This document shows positions 28,348-37,323 of a stretch of 64,000 nt of DNA, in pieces (position 1 is the first letter of the stretch; each line of letters begins with the position of its first letter). The position numbers and the translations under genes were made by a program. Source of the stretch: JAWKVD01 sp041398225. Lineage in GTDB: Bacteria > Pseudomonadota > Alphaproteobacteria > Caulobacterales > Hyphomonadaceae. Location: NCBI GenBank assembly GCA_041398225.1, contig JAWKVD010000005.1, forward strand, positions 1-64,000, read 5' to 3'. A model generated the notes under the pieces. It was not told the DNA's origin. It made no database searches and saw nothing but the letters and a program-made list of their open reading frames with translations.

Positions 28348-31300
28348 GCGCGCCCGATCCCACGACATGGCCCGAATACCAGGCCGCGCTGAAAGGACAG
28401 GCGCTGGCCGCCCTGCCCGAAGTTTCGGCCTGGGTGGCGGCGAATGCGGGCTCCGGCAAGACCAAGGTTCTGATCGACCGCGTCGCACGCCTGCTGCTGC
28501 GCGGCGCCAAGCCCGACTCCATTCTCTGCGTCACCTACACCAAGGCCGCCGCCTCGGAGATGCAGGACCGGCTGTTCGAACGCCTCGGCGCCTGGTGCGT
28601 GATGGACGCCGCCGAAGTCTGCAAACAGCTGGGCGACCTCGAAGACCGCGACGCCGCCAGCTATTCGGACGAGGAAATGGCGCGCGCGCGCGAGCTTTTC
28701 GCGCAGGCGCTCGAAACTCCCGGCGGGCTGCGCATCGAAACCATTCACGCCTTCTGCGGCCGCCTGCTGCGCCGCTTCCCGCTGGAGGCTGGCGTCGCGC
28801 CGGGCTTCCGCGAACTCGACGACGACGAGTCCGGCGATCTGTGGAGCGCCGCCCTGCGCGGACTGGGCGCACGCATCATGAAAGGCGCGCCGGAACTGCA
28901 GGCCGCCGCGCGGCTGGCGGTCGAGGCCGGAGACGGCTTCGGCGCGCTGGCCTCCCTGCAGCCCCGCCGCGAGCTGATCGAGACCTGGGTGCGCGCCTGC
29001 GGCGGCGAGACGAAAGCGGTCGAACGCCTGCAGAAAATCACGGGCGCGGGCGAGGAAACGGAAGCTGAAATCATCGTCCGCGCGATGACCGACGATCTGC
29101 CGGCGCTCGAACTTCGCGCGGTGCTCGGCGCCCTGCCGACGGACAAACCCACCGACGCGTCGCTTGCGCGGACGCTTGAATTCATCCTGTCCGATGCATC
29201 GCCCGAGGGCCGGTTCGACGCCTGGGTTCGCATCGCCCGCACGAAGGAAGGCGAACCGCGAAAGAGCAACGCCTTCACCAAGGACGCGACGAAGGTCTCG
29301 CCCGGCGTCGCTGCGCTGTTCGAAGTGAAGGAGACGCCCGAGGGATCGGAGATCCAGCGCGTCGAGCGCACGCTGGCTGCGCTCAGCGCGCGCCGCATCT
29401 TCGAACGCTCCGCCGCGCTGCTTCGGCTGACGGATGCGGTGTTCGCCGATTATCGCCGTCGCAAGCGCCTGCGCGCCGGTCTCGACTTCGACGACCTGAT
29501 CGATGTGACGTCCGCCCTGCTCACGCGCCGCGCCATGGCCGAATGGGTTCTGTGGAAACTCGATGGTGGGGTCTCGCACATCCTGCTCGACGAAGCGCAG
29601 GACACCAGCCCCGGCCAGTGGAAGATCCTGCGTGCGCTGACCGAAGACATTTTCGCCGGTCAGGGCGTCGAGCGCGAAACCCCGCGCACCTTCTTCGTCG
29701 TCGGCGACCAGAAACAGTCGATCTACTCCTTCCAGGGCGCCGACCCGGAATACTTCCTCGAAGTCGCGCAGAGCTTTCATGGCCGCGCCGTCGCCGCCGA
29801 GGTGAAGTACGAGATGCCGGAGCTGGCCATGTCCTTCCGGTCGGCGCCGGAAGTGCTGCGCTATGTCGACCGCGTGTTCGACCCGGACCATTATGACGGC
29901 GGAACGCCCTTCTCCGTGCGCCCGCCCTCCCACGCCGACCAGCCGCTCCATACGCCCTTCAGAAAGGACCATTCCGGCCTCATCGAACTTTGGCCGCTGG
30001 AGCCCAAGGAGGAGGAGCCGGAAAGCTCGCCATGGGACGCCCCGCTCGATCTCGCCAATCCGTCCTCGCCCAAGGCGCGCCTGGCGGATCGCATCGCGCG
30101 CTTCATCCGCGCCGAGATCGACGCCGGTTCCGCCGTGTGGACCAGGCATGGACAACGCCCCTGCACGCCGGGCGACTTCCTCATTCTGGTGCGCGGCCGC
30201 AAGGGCGGACTGTTCGACGCGGTCCTGCAGGCGCTGAAGCGCGAGCGCCTTCCCGTGGCCGGCGCGGACCGGCTCGCCCTGCTCGACAGCCTGCCGGTGC
30301 AGGACCTGCTGAATCTCGTTCGTTTCGCGCTCTGCCCGGAAGACGACCTGACGCTCGCCGAGATCATCAAGGGGCCGTTCGGCCGCTGGGATGACCCAAG
30401 CGACGCGTGGCTCGACGATAGCGACCTGATCGCGCTGGCGCCGGGCCGCAAGGACACGCTGTGGCGCACGCTTCTGGCGAACGGCGATGCGCGATACGCG
30501 CGGCTCAAGACGTTCCTTTCGGACGCGCTGGCGCGCCGGTTCCAGCCGCCCTTCGAATTCCTGACCCATGCGCTCGAACGCGGAACCGGTCTGCCGGCCG
30601 CCGGATGGGAGCTGATCCTGTCGCGCTTCGGCGGCCCGGCGCGCGAGCCCGTTTCGGCGCTGCTCGACCGCGCGGCGGGCTATGATCTCGAAGCGCCGGC
30701 CAGTCTCGAACGCTTCCTGTTCGACATCGAACGCAGGGGCGGCGAGGTGAAACGCGAACTCTCCGGCCCGCAGGACGAGGTGCGCGTGATGACCGTTCAC
30801 GGCGCCAAGGGTCTCGAAGCGCCGATCGTCATCCTGCCCGACACCTCCTCGGCGCCCCGCTACGATCAGAACGGCGTGTTCATCGTCAACAGGGAGCGGG
30901 ACGAAGCCAACGCCGGCGCGCCGTTGTGGCCAGGCCGCAAGGAGAACGACATCGCACTGACCGCGGAGCTGCGCGCCGAAGCGAGCGCCCGCGATCTTCG
31001 CGAGCACCGCAGACTGCTCTACGTCGCGCTCACCCGCGCGCGCGACCGTCTCGTCGTGTGCGGCGCCTGGAACGGCTCGAGCAAGGAAGGCCGCCACGCC
31101 GAGTCCTGGTACGCTACCTGCGAGCGCGCGATGGATCGCATGATCGACGACGGCGACGCGCTCGTCGACGAACGCCCCGGCGGCGACCTTCCGGTCCGCC
31201 GTCATGGCGACCGGCCGCCCCGGCTTCCGCCGCAGGAAACGGCGAACGCCGCCTTGACGAAGCCGCACTGGCTGGCCGCGCAGGCGCCGCCCGAGGCCGT

Positions 31301-31883
31301 TCCGGCGCGGCTGCTTTCACCGTCCATGCTCGGCGGCGACGAACCGCCTCCGCTCGCCCCCTTCGGGCCGGACCGTGAAGCGCGCCTGCGCCGCGGCCGC
31401 CTGATCCACACCCTGTTCGAAGCCCTGCCGGAACTGGCGCCCGACGAACGCGGCGAAGCGGCGAGGCGCTTCCTCGCCCGCCAGGCCAATCTCGACGACG
31501 CCCAGCGCGAGGAAATGCTAAGCGCCGTGCTGCGCGTTCTCGACGATCCGGACTTCGCCGCCGTGTTCGCCCCCGGCGGGCATGCGGAAAGTCCGGTCAT
31601 CGGCCGTCTCGGACGCGACATCGTCAACGGCCGGGTCGACCGCCTCGTGGTGTCGGATCACGAAATCCTGATTGTCGACTACAAGACTGACCGGCCCGCC
31701 CCGCCAGACCTCTCCGGCGTCGCCCGCGCCTACAAGGCGCAGCTGGCCGCCTATCGGGCGGTTCTGTCCGACGCCTGGCCCGGCCGCAGGGTCCGGTGCA
31801 TGCTGGTCTGGATCGACGGCCCGAAACTCATGGAAATTCCGCCGGAAGAGCTGGGTCAGGCCCTCGGAACCCTCCGCCCCTGA
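28344..31883 (+). CDS. addA: Double-strand break repair helicase AddA
   Basis: A protein of 1,179 residues, UvrD-like helicase plus nuclease. Walker A is N-A-G-S-G-K-T near residue 35, motif II is L-L-D-E-A-Q-D-T-S, and later motifs include V-V-G-D-Q-K-Q-S-I-Y-S-F-Q-G and V-M-T-V-H-G-A-K-G-L-E. The C-terminal nuclease has G-R-V-D-R-L-V-V and I-V-D-Y-K-T-D-R-P. Start GTG 28344 overlaps the addB stop (GTGA) and has GGAGG upstream. With AddB it resects double-strand ends. No Chi site can be inferred. Confidence 0.96.
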   Translation: MSAPDPTTWPEYQAALKGQALAALPEVSAWVAANAGSGKTKVLIDRVARLLLRGAKPDSILCVTYTKAAASEMQDRLFERLGAWCVMDAAEVCKQLGDLEDRDAASYSDEEMARARELFAQALETPGGLRIETIHAFCGRLLRRFPLEAGVAPGFRELDDDESGDLWSAALRGLGARIMKGAPELQAAARLAVEAGDGFGALASLQPRRELIETWVRACGGETKAVERLQKITGAGEETEAEIIVRAMTDDLPALELRAVLGALPTDKPTDASLARTLEFILSDASPEGRFDAWVRIARTKEGEPRKSNAFTKDATKVSPGVAALFEVKETPEGSEIQRVERTLAALSARRIFERSAALLRLTDAVFADYRRRKRLRAGLDFDDLIDVTSALLTRRAMAEWVLWKLDGGVSHILLDEAQDTSPGQWKILRALTEDIFAGQGVERETPRTFFVVGDQKQSIYSFQGADPEYFLEVAQSFHGRAVAAEVKYEMPELAMSFRSAPEVLRYVDRVFDPDHYDGGTPFSVRPPSHADQPLHTPFRKDHSGLIELWPLEPKEEEPESSPWDAPLDLANPSSPKARLADRIARFIRAEIDAGSAVWTRHGQRPCTPGDFLILVRGRKGGLFDAVLQALKRERLPVAGADRLALLDSLPVQDLLNLVRFALCPEDDLTLAEIIKGPFGRWDDPSDAWLDDSDLIALAPGRKDTLWRTLLANGDARYARLKTFLSDALARRFQPPFEFLTHALERGTGLPAAGWELILSRFGGPAREPVSALLDRAAGYDLEAPASLERFLFDIERRGGEVKRELSGPQDEVRVMTVHGAKGLEAPIVILPDTSSAPRYDQNGVFIVNRERDEANAGAPLWPGRKENDIALTAELRAEASARDLREHRRLLYVALTRARDRLVVCGAWNGSSKEGRHAESWYATCERAMDRMIDDGDALVDERPGGDLPVRRHGDRPPRLPPQETANAALTKPHWLAAQAPPEAVPARLLSPSMLGGDEPPPLAPFGPDREARLRRGRLIHTLFEALPELAPDERGEAARRFLARQANLDDAQREEMLSAVLRVLDDPDFAAVFAPGGHAESPVIGRLGRDIVNGRVDRLVVSDHEILIVDYKTDRPAPPDLSGVARAYKAQLAAYRAVLSDAWPGRRVRCMLVWIDGPKLMEIPPEELGQALGTLRP

Positions 31884-31972
31884 AGACTGACTTTAGGCCG
31901 CAGGGACTTGGCCTCCCTGCGCCGGCTCCCTAGGTTCTCCGCCGACAGACATTCGAATCGAGAGGAACTCAC

Positions 31973-32305
31973 ATGGCCACCGTGGACGTCACCGACGACA
32001 CCTTCGACACCGAGGTCCTCGGCGCGGACAAGCCCGTCGTCGTCGATTTCTGGGCGGAATGGTGCGGCCCCTGCAAGGCCGTGTCGGCCCATTTCGAGGC
32101 GCTGGCCGACGAGCTGGGCGAGAAGGTCAAGGTCGTGAAACTCAACGTCGACGACAGCCCCATGGCGGCGGGCAAGTTCGGCGTGCGCGGCATGCCCACC
32201 TTCATGATCTTCAAGGACGGCGCCGTCGTCGCCTCGCACACCGGCGCGATGAGCAAATCCCGCATCCTCGACTGGATGAAGGAAAGCGTGCCCGACGTCG
32301 TCTAG
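31973..32305 (+). CDS. trxA: Thioredoxin
   Basis: A protein of 110 residues with the W-C-G-P-C-K active site (Cys31 and Cys34), D-F-W-A-E-W before it and the cis-proline in G-M-P-T-F. It is a cytoplasmic disulfide reductase. AGAGGAAC precedes the ATG. It follows addA by 89 bases, the common alphaproteobacterial order addB-addA-trxA, so it may be partly co-transcribed. Confidence 0.96.
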   Translation: MATVDVTDDTFDTEVLGADKPVVVDFWAEWCGPCKAVSAHFEALADELGEKVKVVKLNVDDSPMAAGKFGVRGMPTFMIFKDGAVVASHTGAMSKSRILDWMKESVPDVV

Positions 32306-32315
32306 GCGCACGCTG

Positions 32316-32843
32316 ATGCACTTGCGCGCCGTCCTCGCCCGAACCTTCGCTGTCGCCATCGCTGCTGCGACCATGGCGGCCGGCGGAGCTTGGGCGCAGG
32401 TCGGCGGCAATCTCGTGAAGTATCCGCCCGTCGATCTTCGCATCGACATCACGACCGGCGAGAACGGCGTTCCGGTACTCTCCAAGACGGACCTCGATCT
32501 CGTCACCGGCGAATACTATCGCCTGACCGTCTCAAGCGATGGCGAGGGCGTGGATGCGCGCGGCGATCCGCTCGCCCGCCGCGTGGAGCTGACCGAGTTC
32601 CTCGCCAATGCGCATCTGCGCATCCTCACCATAGACGGGATCGAGGTGCACCTGCAGGGCCTCACCTTCCGCGCCATCGAACTCGACGAGAAGGGCGAAG
32701 CGTCCTTCACCTTCACGCCGATCCGTCCGGGCGATTATCCGCTCTATGTCGGGCCCAACCCGCTCTCGGTCGGCCGGCAGGTCGGCCAGGGCGGCGTGCA
32801 GGACGATCCGAAGGTCGCCTTCGCAACCCTGCACGTTCAGTAG
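32316..32843 (+). CDS. Hypothetical periplasmic protein
   Basis: A protein of 175 residues with a signal peptide ending A-W-A near residue 27. I do not recognise it with confidence. The mature part is mostly beta strand, with G-E-Y-Y-R-L-T-V-S-S-D-G-E-G and F-T-P-I-R-P-G-D-Y-P-L-Y-V-G, a pattern that recalls cupredoxin-like domains. I see no Cys or typical copper-ligand set. It begins 11 bases after trxA, so it is probably in the same transcript. Confidence 0.65.
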   Translation: MHLRAVLARTFAVAIAAATMAAGGAWAQVGGNLVKYPPVDLRIDITTGENGVPVLSKTDLDLVTGEYYRLTVSSDGEGVDARGDPLARRVELTEFLANAHLRILTIDGIEVHLQGLTFRAIELDEKGEASFTFTPIRPGDYPLYVGPNPLSVGRQVGQGGVQDDPKVAFATLHVQ

Positions 32844-32923
32844 GGGCGTTCGTTCGCCCCCTTGATCCCCCGGCGCCGGTAGGTCAAACGATTGGGACGA
32901 TTTCCCAAAGCAGGCCGAGGCAT

Positions 32924-33982
32924 ATGAGCACCAAGACCCCACGCCAGTTCTTCAAGCCGCTGGCCATCGGCGCGCCCGAGCCTTACCGCGAACTCCCGGT
33001 CCGCCTCGAACGCATGATTCACTTCGTTCCGGGTCATAACGAGAAGGTCCGTTCCAAAACGCCCGAGATGGCGAAAAAGGTCGACGTGATCCTGGCCAAT
33101 CTGGAGGACGCCATTCCCTCCGACGCCAAGGAGGCCGCCCGCGCAGGCGCCATCGAGATGGCCAAGATGTGCGACTACAAGGCGACGCAGACCGGACTCT
33201 GGACGCGCGTGAACTGCCTGAACTCGCCCTGGTTCCTCGACGACGTGACCGAGATCGTCACCAAGGCCGGCGACGAATTCGACGTCATCATGCTCCCGAA
33301 GGTCGAAGGTCCCTGGGACATCCACTATGCCGACCAGCTCGTTGCGCAATTGGAGGCGAAGGCGGGCGTCAAACGTCCGATCCTGTTCCACGCCATCCTT
33401 GAAACCGCTCAAGGGGTCGCCCTAGTCGAGGAAATCTGCCTCGCCTCGCCGCGCATGCAGGGCATTTCGCTTGGGCCCGCCGACCTTGCCGCCAATCGCG
33501 CCATGAAAACCACACGTGTCGGCGGCGGTCATCCCGCCTATCGCGTCATCGAGGACCCGCACGCCGACGAAACCGCGCCGCGCGCCTCCGCCCAGCAGGA
33601 CCCCTGGCACTACACCGTCGCCAAGATGGTCGACGCCTGCGTGCAGGCCGGCATCAAGCCCTTCTACGGTCCGTTCGGCGACATCAAGGATCTCGCCGCC
33701 TGCGAACAGCAGTTCAAGAACGTCTTCCTGATGGGCTGCGTCGGCGCCTGGTCGCTTCACCCCAACCAGATCGACATCGCCAAGCGCGTCTTCTCGCCGG
33801 AAGTCGACGAGGTGAAGTTCGCCCTGCGCATTCTCGAAGCCATGCCCGACGGTTCGGGCGTCGCCATGCTGGACGGCAAGATGCAGGACGACGCCACCTG
33901 GAAACAGGCCAAGGTCATCGTCGACCTCGCCCGGCAGGTCGCGGCGAAGGATCCCGACATGGCCGCCGCTTACGGGCTCTAG
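32924..33982 (+). CDS. HpcH/HpaI aldolase-citrate lyase family CoA-ester lyase, malyl-CoA lyase-like
   Basis: A protein of 352 residues with the CitE-family fold. V-I-L-A-N-L-E-D-A-I and I-M-L-P-K-V-E-G carry the acidic and basic catalytic residues, and A-I-L-E-T-A-Q-G-V and I-S-L-G-P-A-D-L-A-A hold the magnesium ligands. Its length and the P-F-Y-G-P-F-G-D-I and W-S-L-H-P-N-Q motifs are closest to L-malyl-CoA/beta-methylmalyl-CoA lyases, which cleave malyl-CoA to acetyl-CoA and glyoxylate. The exact substrate is inferred. ATG 32924 was chosen because the upstream frame runs inside the preceding gene. Confidence 0.87.
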   Translation: MSTKTPRQFFKPLAIGAPEPYRELPVRLERMIHFVPGHNEKVRSKTPEMAKKVDVILANLEDAIPSDAKEAARAGAIEMAKMCDYKATQTGLWTRVNCLNSPWFLDDVTEIVTKAGDEFDVIMLPKVEGPWDIHYADQLVAQLEAKAGVKRPILFHAILETAQGVALVEEICLASPRMQGISLGPADLAANRAMKTTRVGGGHPAYRVIEDPHADETAPRASAQQDPWHYTVAKMVDACVQAGIKPFYGPFGDIKDLAACEQQFKNVFLMGCVGAWSLHPNQIDIAKRVFSPEVDEVKFALRILEAMPDGSGVAMLDGKMQDDATWKQAKVIVDLARQVAAKDPDMAAAYGL

Positions 33983-34005
33983 GCGGACGCCTCGACCTCG
34001 TCGCG

Positions 34006-34020
34006 TGGCACGCTTTGTGC
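34006..34020 (+). promoter_or_regulatory. Candidate sigma-54 promoter
   Basis: TGGCACGCTTTGTGC matches the -24/-12 consensus TGGCACGnnnnTTGC at 10 of 11 fixed positions, with correct spacing. It is intergenic and 52 bases upstream of the outer-membrane protein start. A match this good would be expected about once by chance in a window this size, so position is the main support. Confidence 0.4.
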
Positions 34021-34071
34021 TCAGGCGATGACGAAGAGAACTTTCTCTCTTTGTCCAGGTTGGGGATACCA

Positions 34072-34686
34072 ATGAAACTCAAGACTTCGCTCGCCGCCAT
34101 CGCGGCGATCAGCGCCGCTTGCGCTATGCCCGCTTTCGCACAGGACGCCGGGACGTCCGCCGAAGGCGGCCAGACCGAGAAGAAATCCGATGACGCAGGC
34201 TTCTACGCAGGCGCCGGCATTTCGGTCTTCTTCATCGACAAGGACCTCGCGGCCAGCAATCTACCGATTTCCTTCGTCGATCAGCCCTCGCCCGCCGCTT
34301 TCATGGGTCGCATCGGCTACGCCTTCAACAAGCACTTCGCCGTTGAAGTCGAGGCCGGCATCGGCGGCGCCTCTTCCGATTTCGGCAGCGGCGACAACAC
34401 CTGGGGCAATATCGGCATCGGTCATGCCGCCGGCGTCCACGCAGTCGTCACCGCCCCGATCGGCGGCGGCTACTACCTGCTCGGGAAGGCCGGCTACCAG
34501 ACCTTCACCATCGAACGCGAATACTTCAACTACGACGTCGCCGACATCACCGCGGACGGCGCCGCGTTCAGCGTCGGCGCAGGCTCTCGCAGCGGTTCGA
34601 TGGACTACCGCCTTGAGTACGCCATTCAGTCCGCCGACGGCGGCAATAACGGCGTCCTCGGACTGTCGATCCTGAAACACTTCTGA
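34072..34686 (+). CDS. Outer-membrane beta-barrel protein
   Basis: A protein of 204 residues with a signal peptide (cleavage after A-F-A near residue 23). An acidic/polar segment then leads to an eight-strand-like barrel beginning G-F-Y-A-G-A-G-I-S-V-F-F. G-R-I-G-Y-A-F-N-K-H-F-A-V-E-V-E-A-G-I-G is typical of OmpA-like/opacity-type porins, and the C-terminal residue is phenylalanine, the usual signal for BAM-dependent insertion. Function is unknown. A candidate sigma-54 promoter lies upstream. Confidence 0.8.
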   Translation: MKLKTSLAAIAAISAACAMPAFAQDAGTSAEGGQTEKKSDDAGFYAGAGISVFFIDKDLAASNLPISFVDQPSPAAFMGRIGYAFNKHFAVEVEAGIGGASSDFGSGDNTWGNIGIGHAAGVHAVVTAPIGGGYYLLGKAGYQTFTIEREYFNYDVADITADGAAFSVGAGSRSGSMDYRLEYAIQSADGGNNGVLGLSILKHF

Positions 34687-34715
34687 TTGTGTCGCATTGC
34701 CCTTGGGGCGAGGCA

Positions 34716-34752
34716 GGGGCAGATTGCCGGAAAATTCCGGAGGATCTGCCCC
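34716..34752 (+). promoter_or_regulatory. Stem-loop enclosing the ribosome binding site of the cytochrome gene
   Basis: GGGGCAGAT (34716-34724) pairs perfectly with ATCTGCCCC (34744-34752), and the inner CCGGA pairs with TCCGG around a four-base loop. The last base of the stem touches the ATG at 34753, and GGAGG (34739-34743) is inside the structure. It could limit translation of the cytochrome, or act on transcripts from the gene upstream. There is no T-run, so it is not an ordinary terminator. Confidence 0.65.
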
Positions 34753-35316
34753 ATGCTGCGCACCTGCATGATTGTGGTCTCTGCCGCGACGCTCGCGCTC
34801 GCCTGCACGCCGAAACCCGACACATCCGCTGACGCATCCGCGCCGCCAGCCGAAACCGGCTCCACCGCCCCCGACATCGCAGCCGCCGCCGCGGCGGGCG
34901 ATCCCGATCCCCGCCTTCCCACGGTCGACCCGGCCACCATCACCGCGGACTCCTCCGTGGCCGACGTCATGCACGCCTTCATCATCCCCGGATCGGAATC
35001 GCTGTTCGCCGCCGAAAGCGAAGCCCCGGTCGACGAGGCGGGCTGGACCAGGCTCCAGAAGGCCGCGCAGGACGTCATCACCGGATGCGAAATGCTCAAG
35101 GAGCCGGCGCGCTCCATGGGACCGGAGTGGGACAAGACGTGCGACACCGTGATCGCCGCCACCAAGATGTCGGCTGAGGCGCTCGCCCAGAACAACGCCG
35201 ACGATCTTGTCTTCACCGACGGCGACATGATGGCCGGCTGCACGTCCTGCCATCAGCAGTTCCGCGACATGGTCGTTCCCGAAGGCCACCTCGCCGAAGA
35301 GCCCTCGCCGAACTGA
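34753..35316 (+). CDS. c-type cytochrome lipoprotein
   Basis: A protein of 187 residues with a lipobox (L-A-L-A-C) at the N-terminus and a Pro/Ala/Asp-rich linker. A C-terminal helical region ends with the heme-binding C-T-S-C-H at residues 163-167. A single heme motif close to the C-terminus is the arrangement of class II cytochromes (cytochrome c prime family). Expected place is the periplasmic face of a membrane; the electron partner is unknown. GGAGG lies nine bases before the ATG, inside a strong hairpin. Confidence 0.8.
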   Translation: MLRTCMIVVSAATLALACTPKPDTSADASAPPAETGSTAPDIAAAAAAGDPDPRLPTVDPATITADSSVADVMHAFIIPGSESLFAAESEAPVDEAGWTRLQKAAQDVITGCEMLKEPARSMGPEWDKTCDTVIAATKMSAEALAQNNADDLVFTDGDMMAGCTSCHQQFRDMVVPEGHLAEEPSPN

Positions 35317-35409
35317 TCAACGCTTTACGCGGCCCTTCGATCACGCCACCGTCATGCCGGTTCAGGCGCGCCGCCCCGGTTGCGCCATGTCGGCTTTGGA
35401 GGTTGCGGC

Positions 35410-37299
35410 ATGAACGCGAAGACCAGGTTTGCCGTCGCCCTGCTCGCCGGAGCGAGCGCGCTCGCCGCAGCCTGCACGCCGCCCGCGAGCGCGCCGTCCG
35501 AACCGCCTGAAGAAACGCAACAGGGCATTCGGCTCCCCGAGAGCGGGCGCCACCTGGCGCACGTGCAGGTGCCGATGCGCGACGGCGTTCGCCTCGACAC
35601 CGACATCTGGCTGCCCGGCGAGGGACGCTATCCGGTGATCCTGATCCGCACGCCCTACGAAAGCGAAGTTTCCGGCCGGGCGATCTTTCCGAACCGCCTG
35701 ATCCAGAGCGGTTACGCGGTGGTCCAGCAACACGAGCGCGGACGCTATTTCTCCGAAGGCCAAATGCGCATGCTGGGCCGCGCCGACGAAGACGGCTGGG
35801 ACACGCTGGACTGGCTGGTCGCCCAGCCCTGGTCGAACGGCAAGATCGGCACCTATGGCTGTTCGTCGTCCGCCGAAAACCAGCTCAAGCTGGCGACGCT
35901 CAAACATCCCGCGCACAAGGCGATGATCGCCTTCTCATCGGGCGTCGGCATCGCCGAAGCCGGACGGTATCGCGAGCAAGGCAATTTCTGGCGTGGCGGC
36001 GCGTGGCAGATGGGCTGGGCCGACTATTTTCTCGCCGCCATGCCGATCCACTGGCCGCAGCTCGCCGAGGGCTTGTCCGACGAGGAGCGCCAGCGCGTGT
36101 CCGGCCTGCTCCATCTCTCGAATGAGGGCGGCGCCACGGACGAGGCGCTTATGCAGGCGCGCATGCATCTGCCGATGATCGAGTTCGAACAGGCGGCGGG
36201 CGGCGCGAAAACCGAACTGGCCGACTACCTCCTGCGCGGTCCCTCCAACCCCGCCTGGGCCGAAGACCGCGTAACCGACGCCGACGTCTCCAGCGTTCCC
36301 GGCCTCTACGCGGAGGCGCTATACGACATCTCGGCGCGCAGCGGCGTCGCCCGCTTCGAAATGCTCCGTCAGGCCAACGGCCGCGATACGCAGGCGGTCA
36401 TGATCACCAACGGCCAGCACTGCGGCTATGGCCGCGAGACGCAGGACTTCCATGTCGGCGACCGCCCGATCGGCGACGCCCGCTTCGACTATGACGCGCG
36501 CAAGATCGCCTGGTTCGATCGCTGGCTGAAAGACGATCAACAGGCGCCGACGCCCGCGCGTCCGGTCACGGTCTATATGGCCGGCGCGAACCGCTGGGCG
36601 TCTTTCGACGCCGTTCCGACCGCCCAGGGCGATACCGCGCGCACATTCTTCCTGTCGAGCAACGGTTCGGCCAACACCGCCGATGGCGACGGCGTTCTTG
36701 TCGCTGCAATCCCCGCCGAAACCGCGACCGACCGCTTCGCTTACGATCCCGCCGATCCCGTTATCGCCCATGGCGGCGAAATCTCCGGCGTCGGTCCCGA
36801 TCAGGAAGACGGCTCCTTCGACCAGCGCGAGATCGAACGTCGGCCCGACGTTCTGGTCTACACCAGCGAACCGCTTACAGAGGATCTGCCGGTCTTCGGC
36901 TTCATCCACGCAACGCTGCAGGTCGCATCCGATGCGCCCGACACAGACTTCACTTTGAAACTCGTCGATGTCGCTCCGGACGGAACCGCGTGGAACATCG
37001 CCGACAGCATTCTGCGCATGCGCTATCGCGAAGGCGTCGAACGCGAAGTCTTCATGGAGCCGGGAAAGACCTACGCGATTAGTCCGCCGGACATGCTGGC
37101 CGCCAACGTCTTCCTCAAAGGGCATCGCATCCGGCTGGAAGTCTCGTCGTCGAACTTCCCCTCCTATGCGCGCAACCTCAACACGGCCGCCAATCCATAT
37201 ACGTCGACGGCGTTGCAGATCGCGAACAACCAGGTTCTGCACGGACCGGACGCCGTGTCGTCGATCGCGCTGCCCGTCGTCGTGTTGCCCGAAAAATAG
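35410..37299 (+). CDS. CocE/NonD family hydrolase lipoprotein (X-Pro dipeptidyl-peptidase S15 fold)
   Basis: A protein of 629 residues. The N-terminal signal ends A-A-A-C, a lipobox. The alpha/beta-hydrolase domain starts M-R-D-G-V-R-L-D-T-D-I-W and has the nucleophile elbow G-T-Y-G-C-S-S-S near residue 165 (serine after Cys). The C-terminal half is the jelly-roll domain of the CocE/NonD family, with L-P-V-F-G-F-I-H-A-T-L and R-L-E-V-S-S-S-N-F-P. These enzymes hydrolyse esters or N-terminal Xaa-Pro bonds; the substrate is not predictable. GGAGG precedes ATG 35410. Confidence 0.88.
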   Translation: MNAKTRFAVALLAGASALAAACTPPASAPSEPPEETQQGIRLPESGRHLAHVQVPMRDGVRLDTDIWLPGEGRYPVILIRTPYESEVSGRAIFPNRLIQSGYAVVQQHERGRYFSEGQMRMLGRADEDGWDTLDWLVAQPWSNGKIGTYGCSSSAENQLKLATLKHPAHKAMIAFSSGVGIAEAGRYREQGNFWRGGAWQMGWADYFLAAMPIHWPQLAEGLSDEERQRVSGLLHLSNEGGATDEALMQARMHLPMIEFEQAAGGAKTELADYLLRGPSNPAWAEDRVTDADVSSVPGLYAEALYDISARSGVARFEMLRQANGRDTQAVMITNGQHCGYGRETQDFHVGDRPIGDARFDYDARKIAWFDRWLKDDQQAPTPARPVTVYMAGANRWASFDAVPTAQGDTARTFFLSSNGSANTADGDGVLVAAIPAETATDRFAYDPADPVIAHGGEISGVGPDQEDGSFDQREIERRPDVLVYTSEPLTEDLPVFGFIHATLQVASDAPDTDFTLKLVDVAPDGTAWNIADSILRMRYREGVEREVFMEPGKTYAISPPDMLAANVFLKGHRIRLEVSSSNFPSYARNLNTAANPYTSTALQIANNQVLHGPDAVSSIALPVVVLPEK

Positions 37300-37323
37300 T
37301 CCGGCCAGCCGGGCGATGGCCTC

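Noticed and set aside
28248..31268. A 1,006-codon open frame on the minus strand
   Set aside because: It is antisense to addA, has no recognisable domains and is Arg/Ala/Gly-rich, as expected from GC-rich codon bias.
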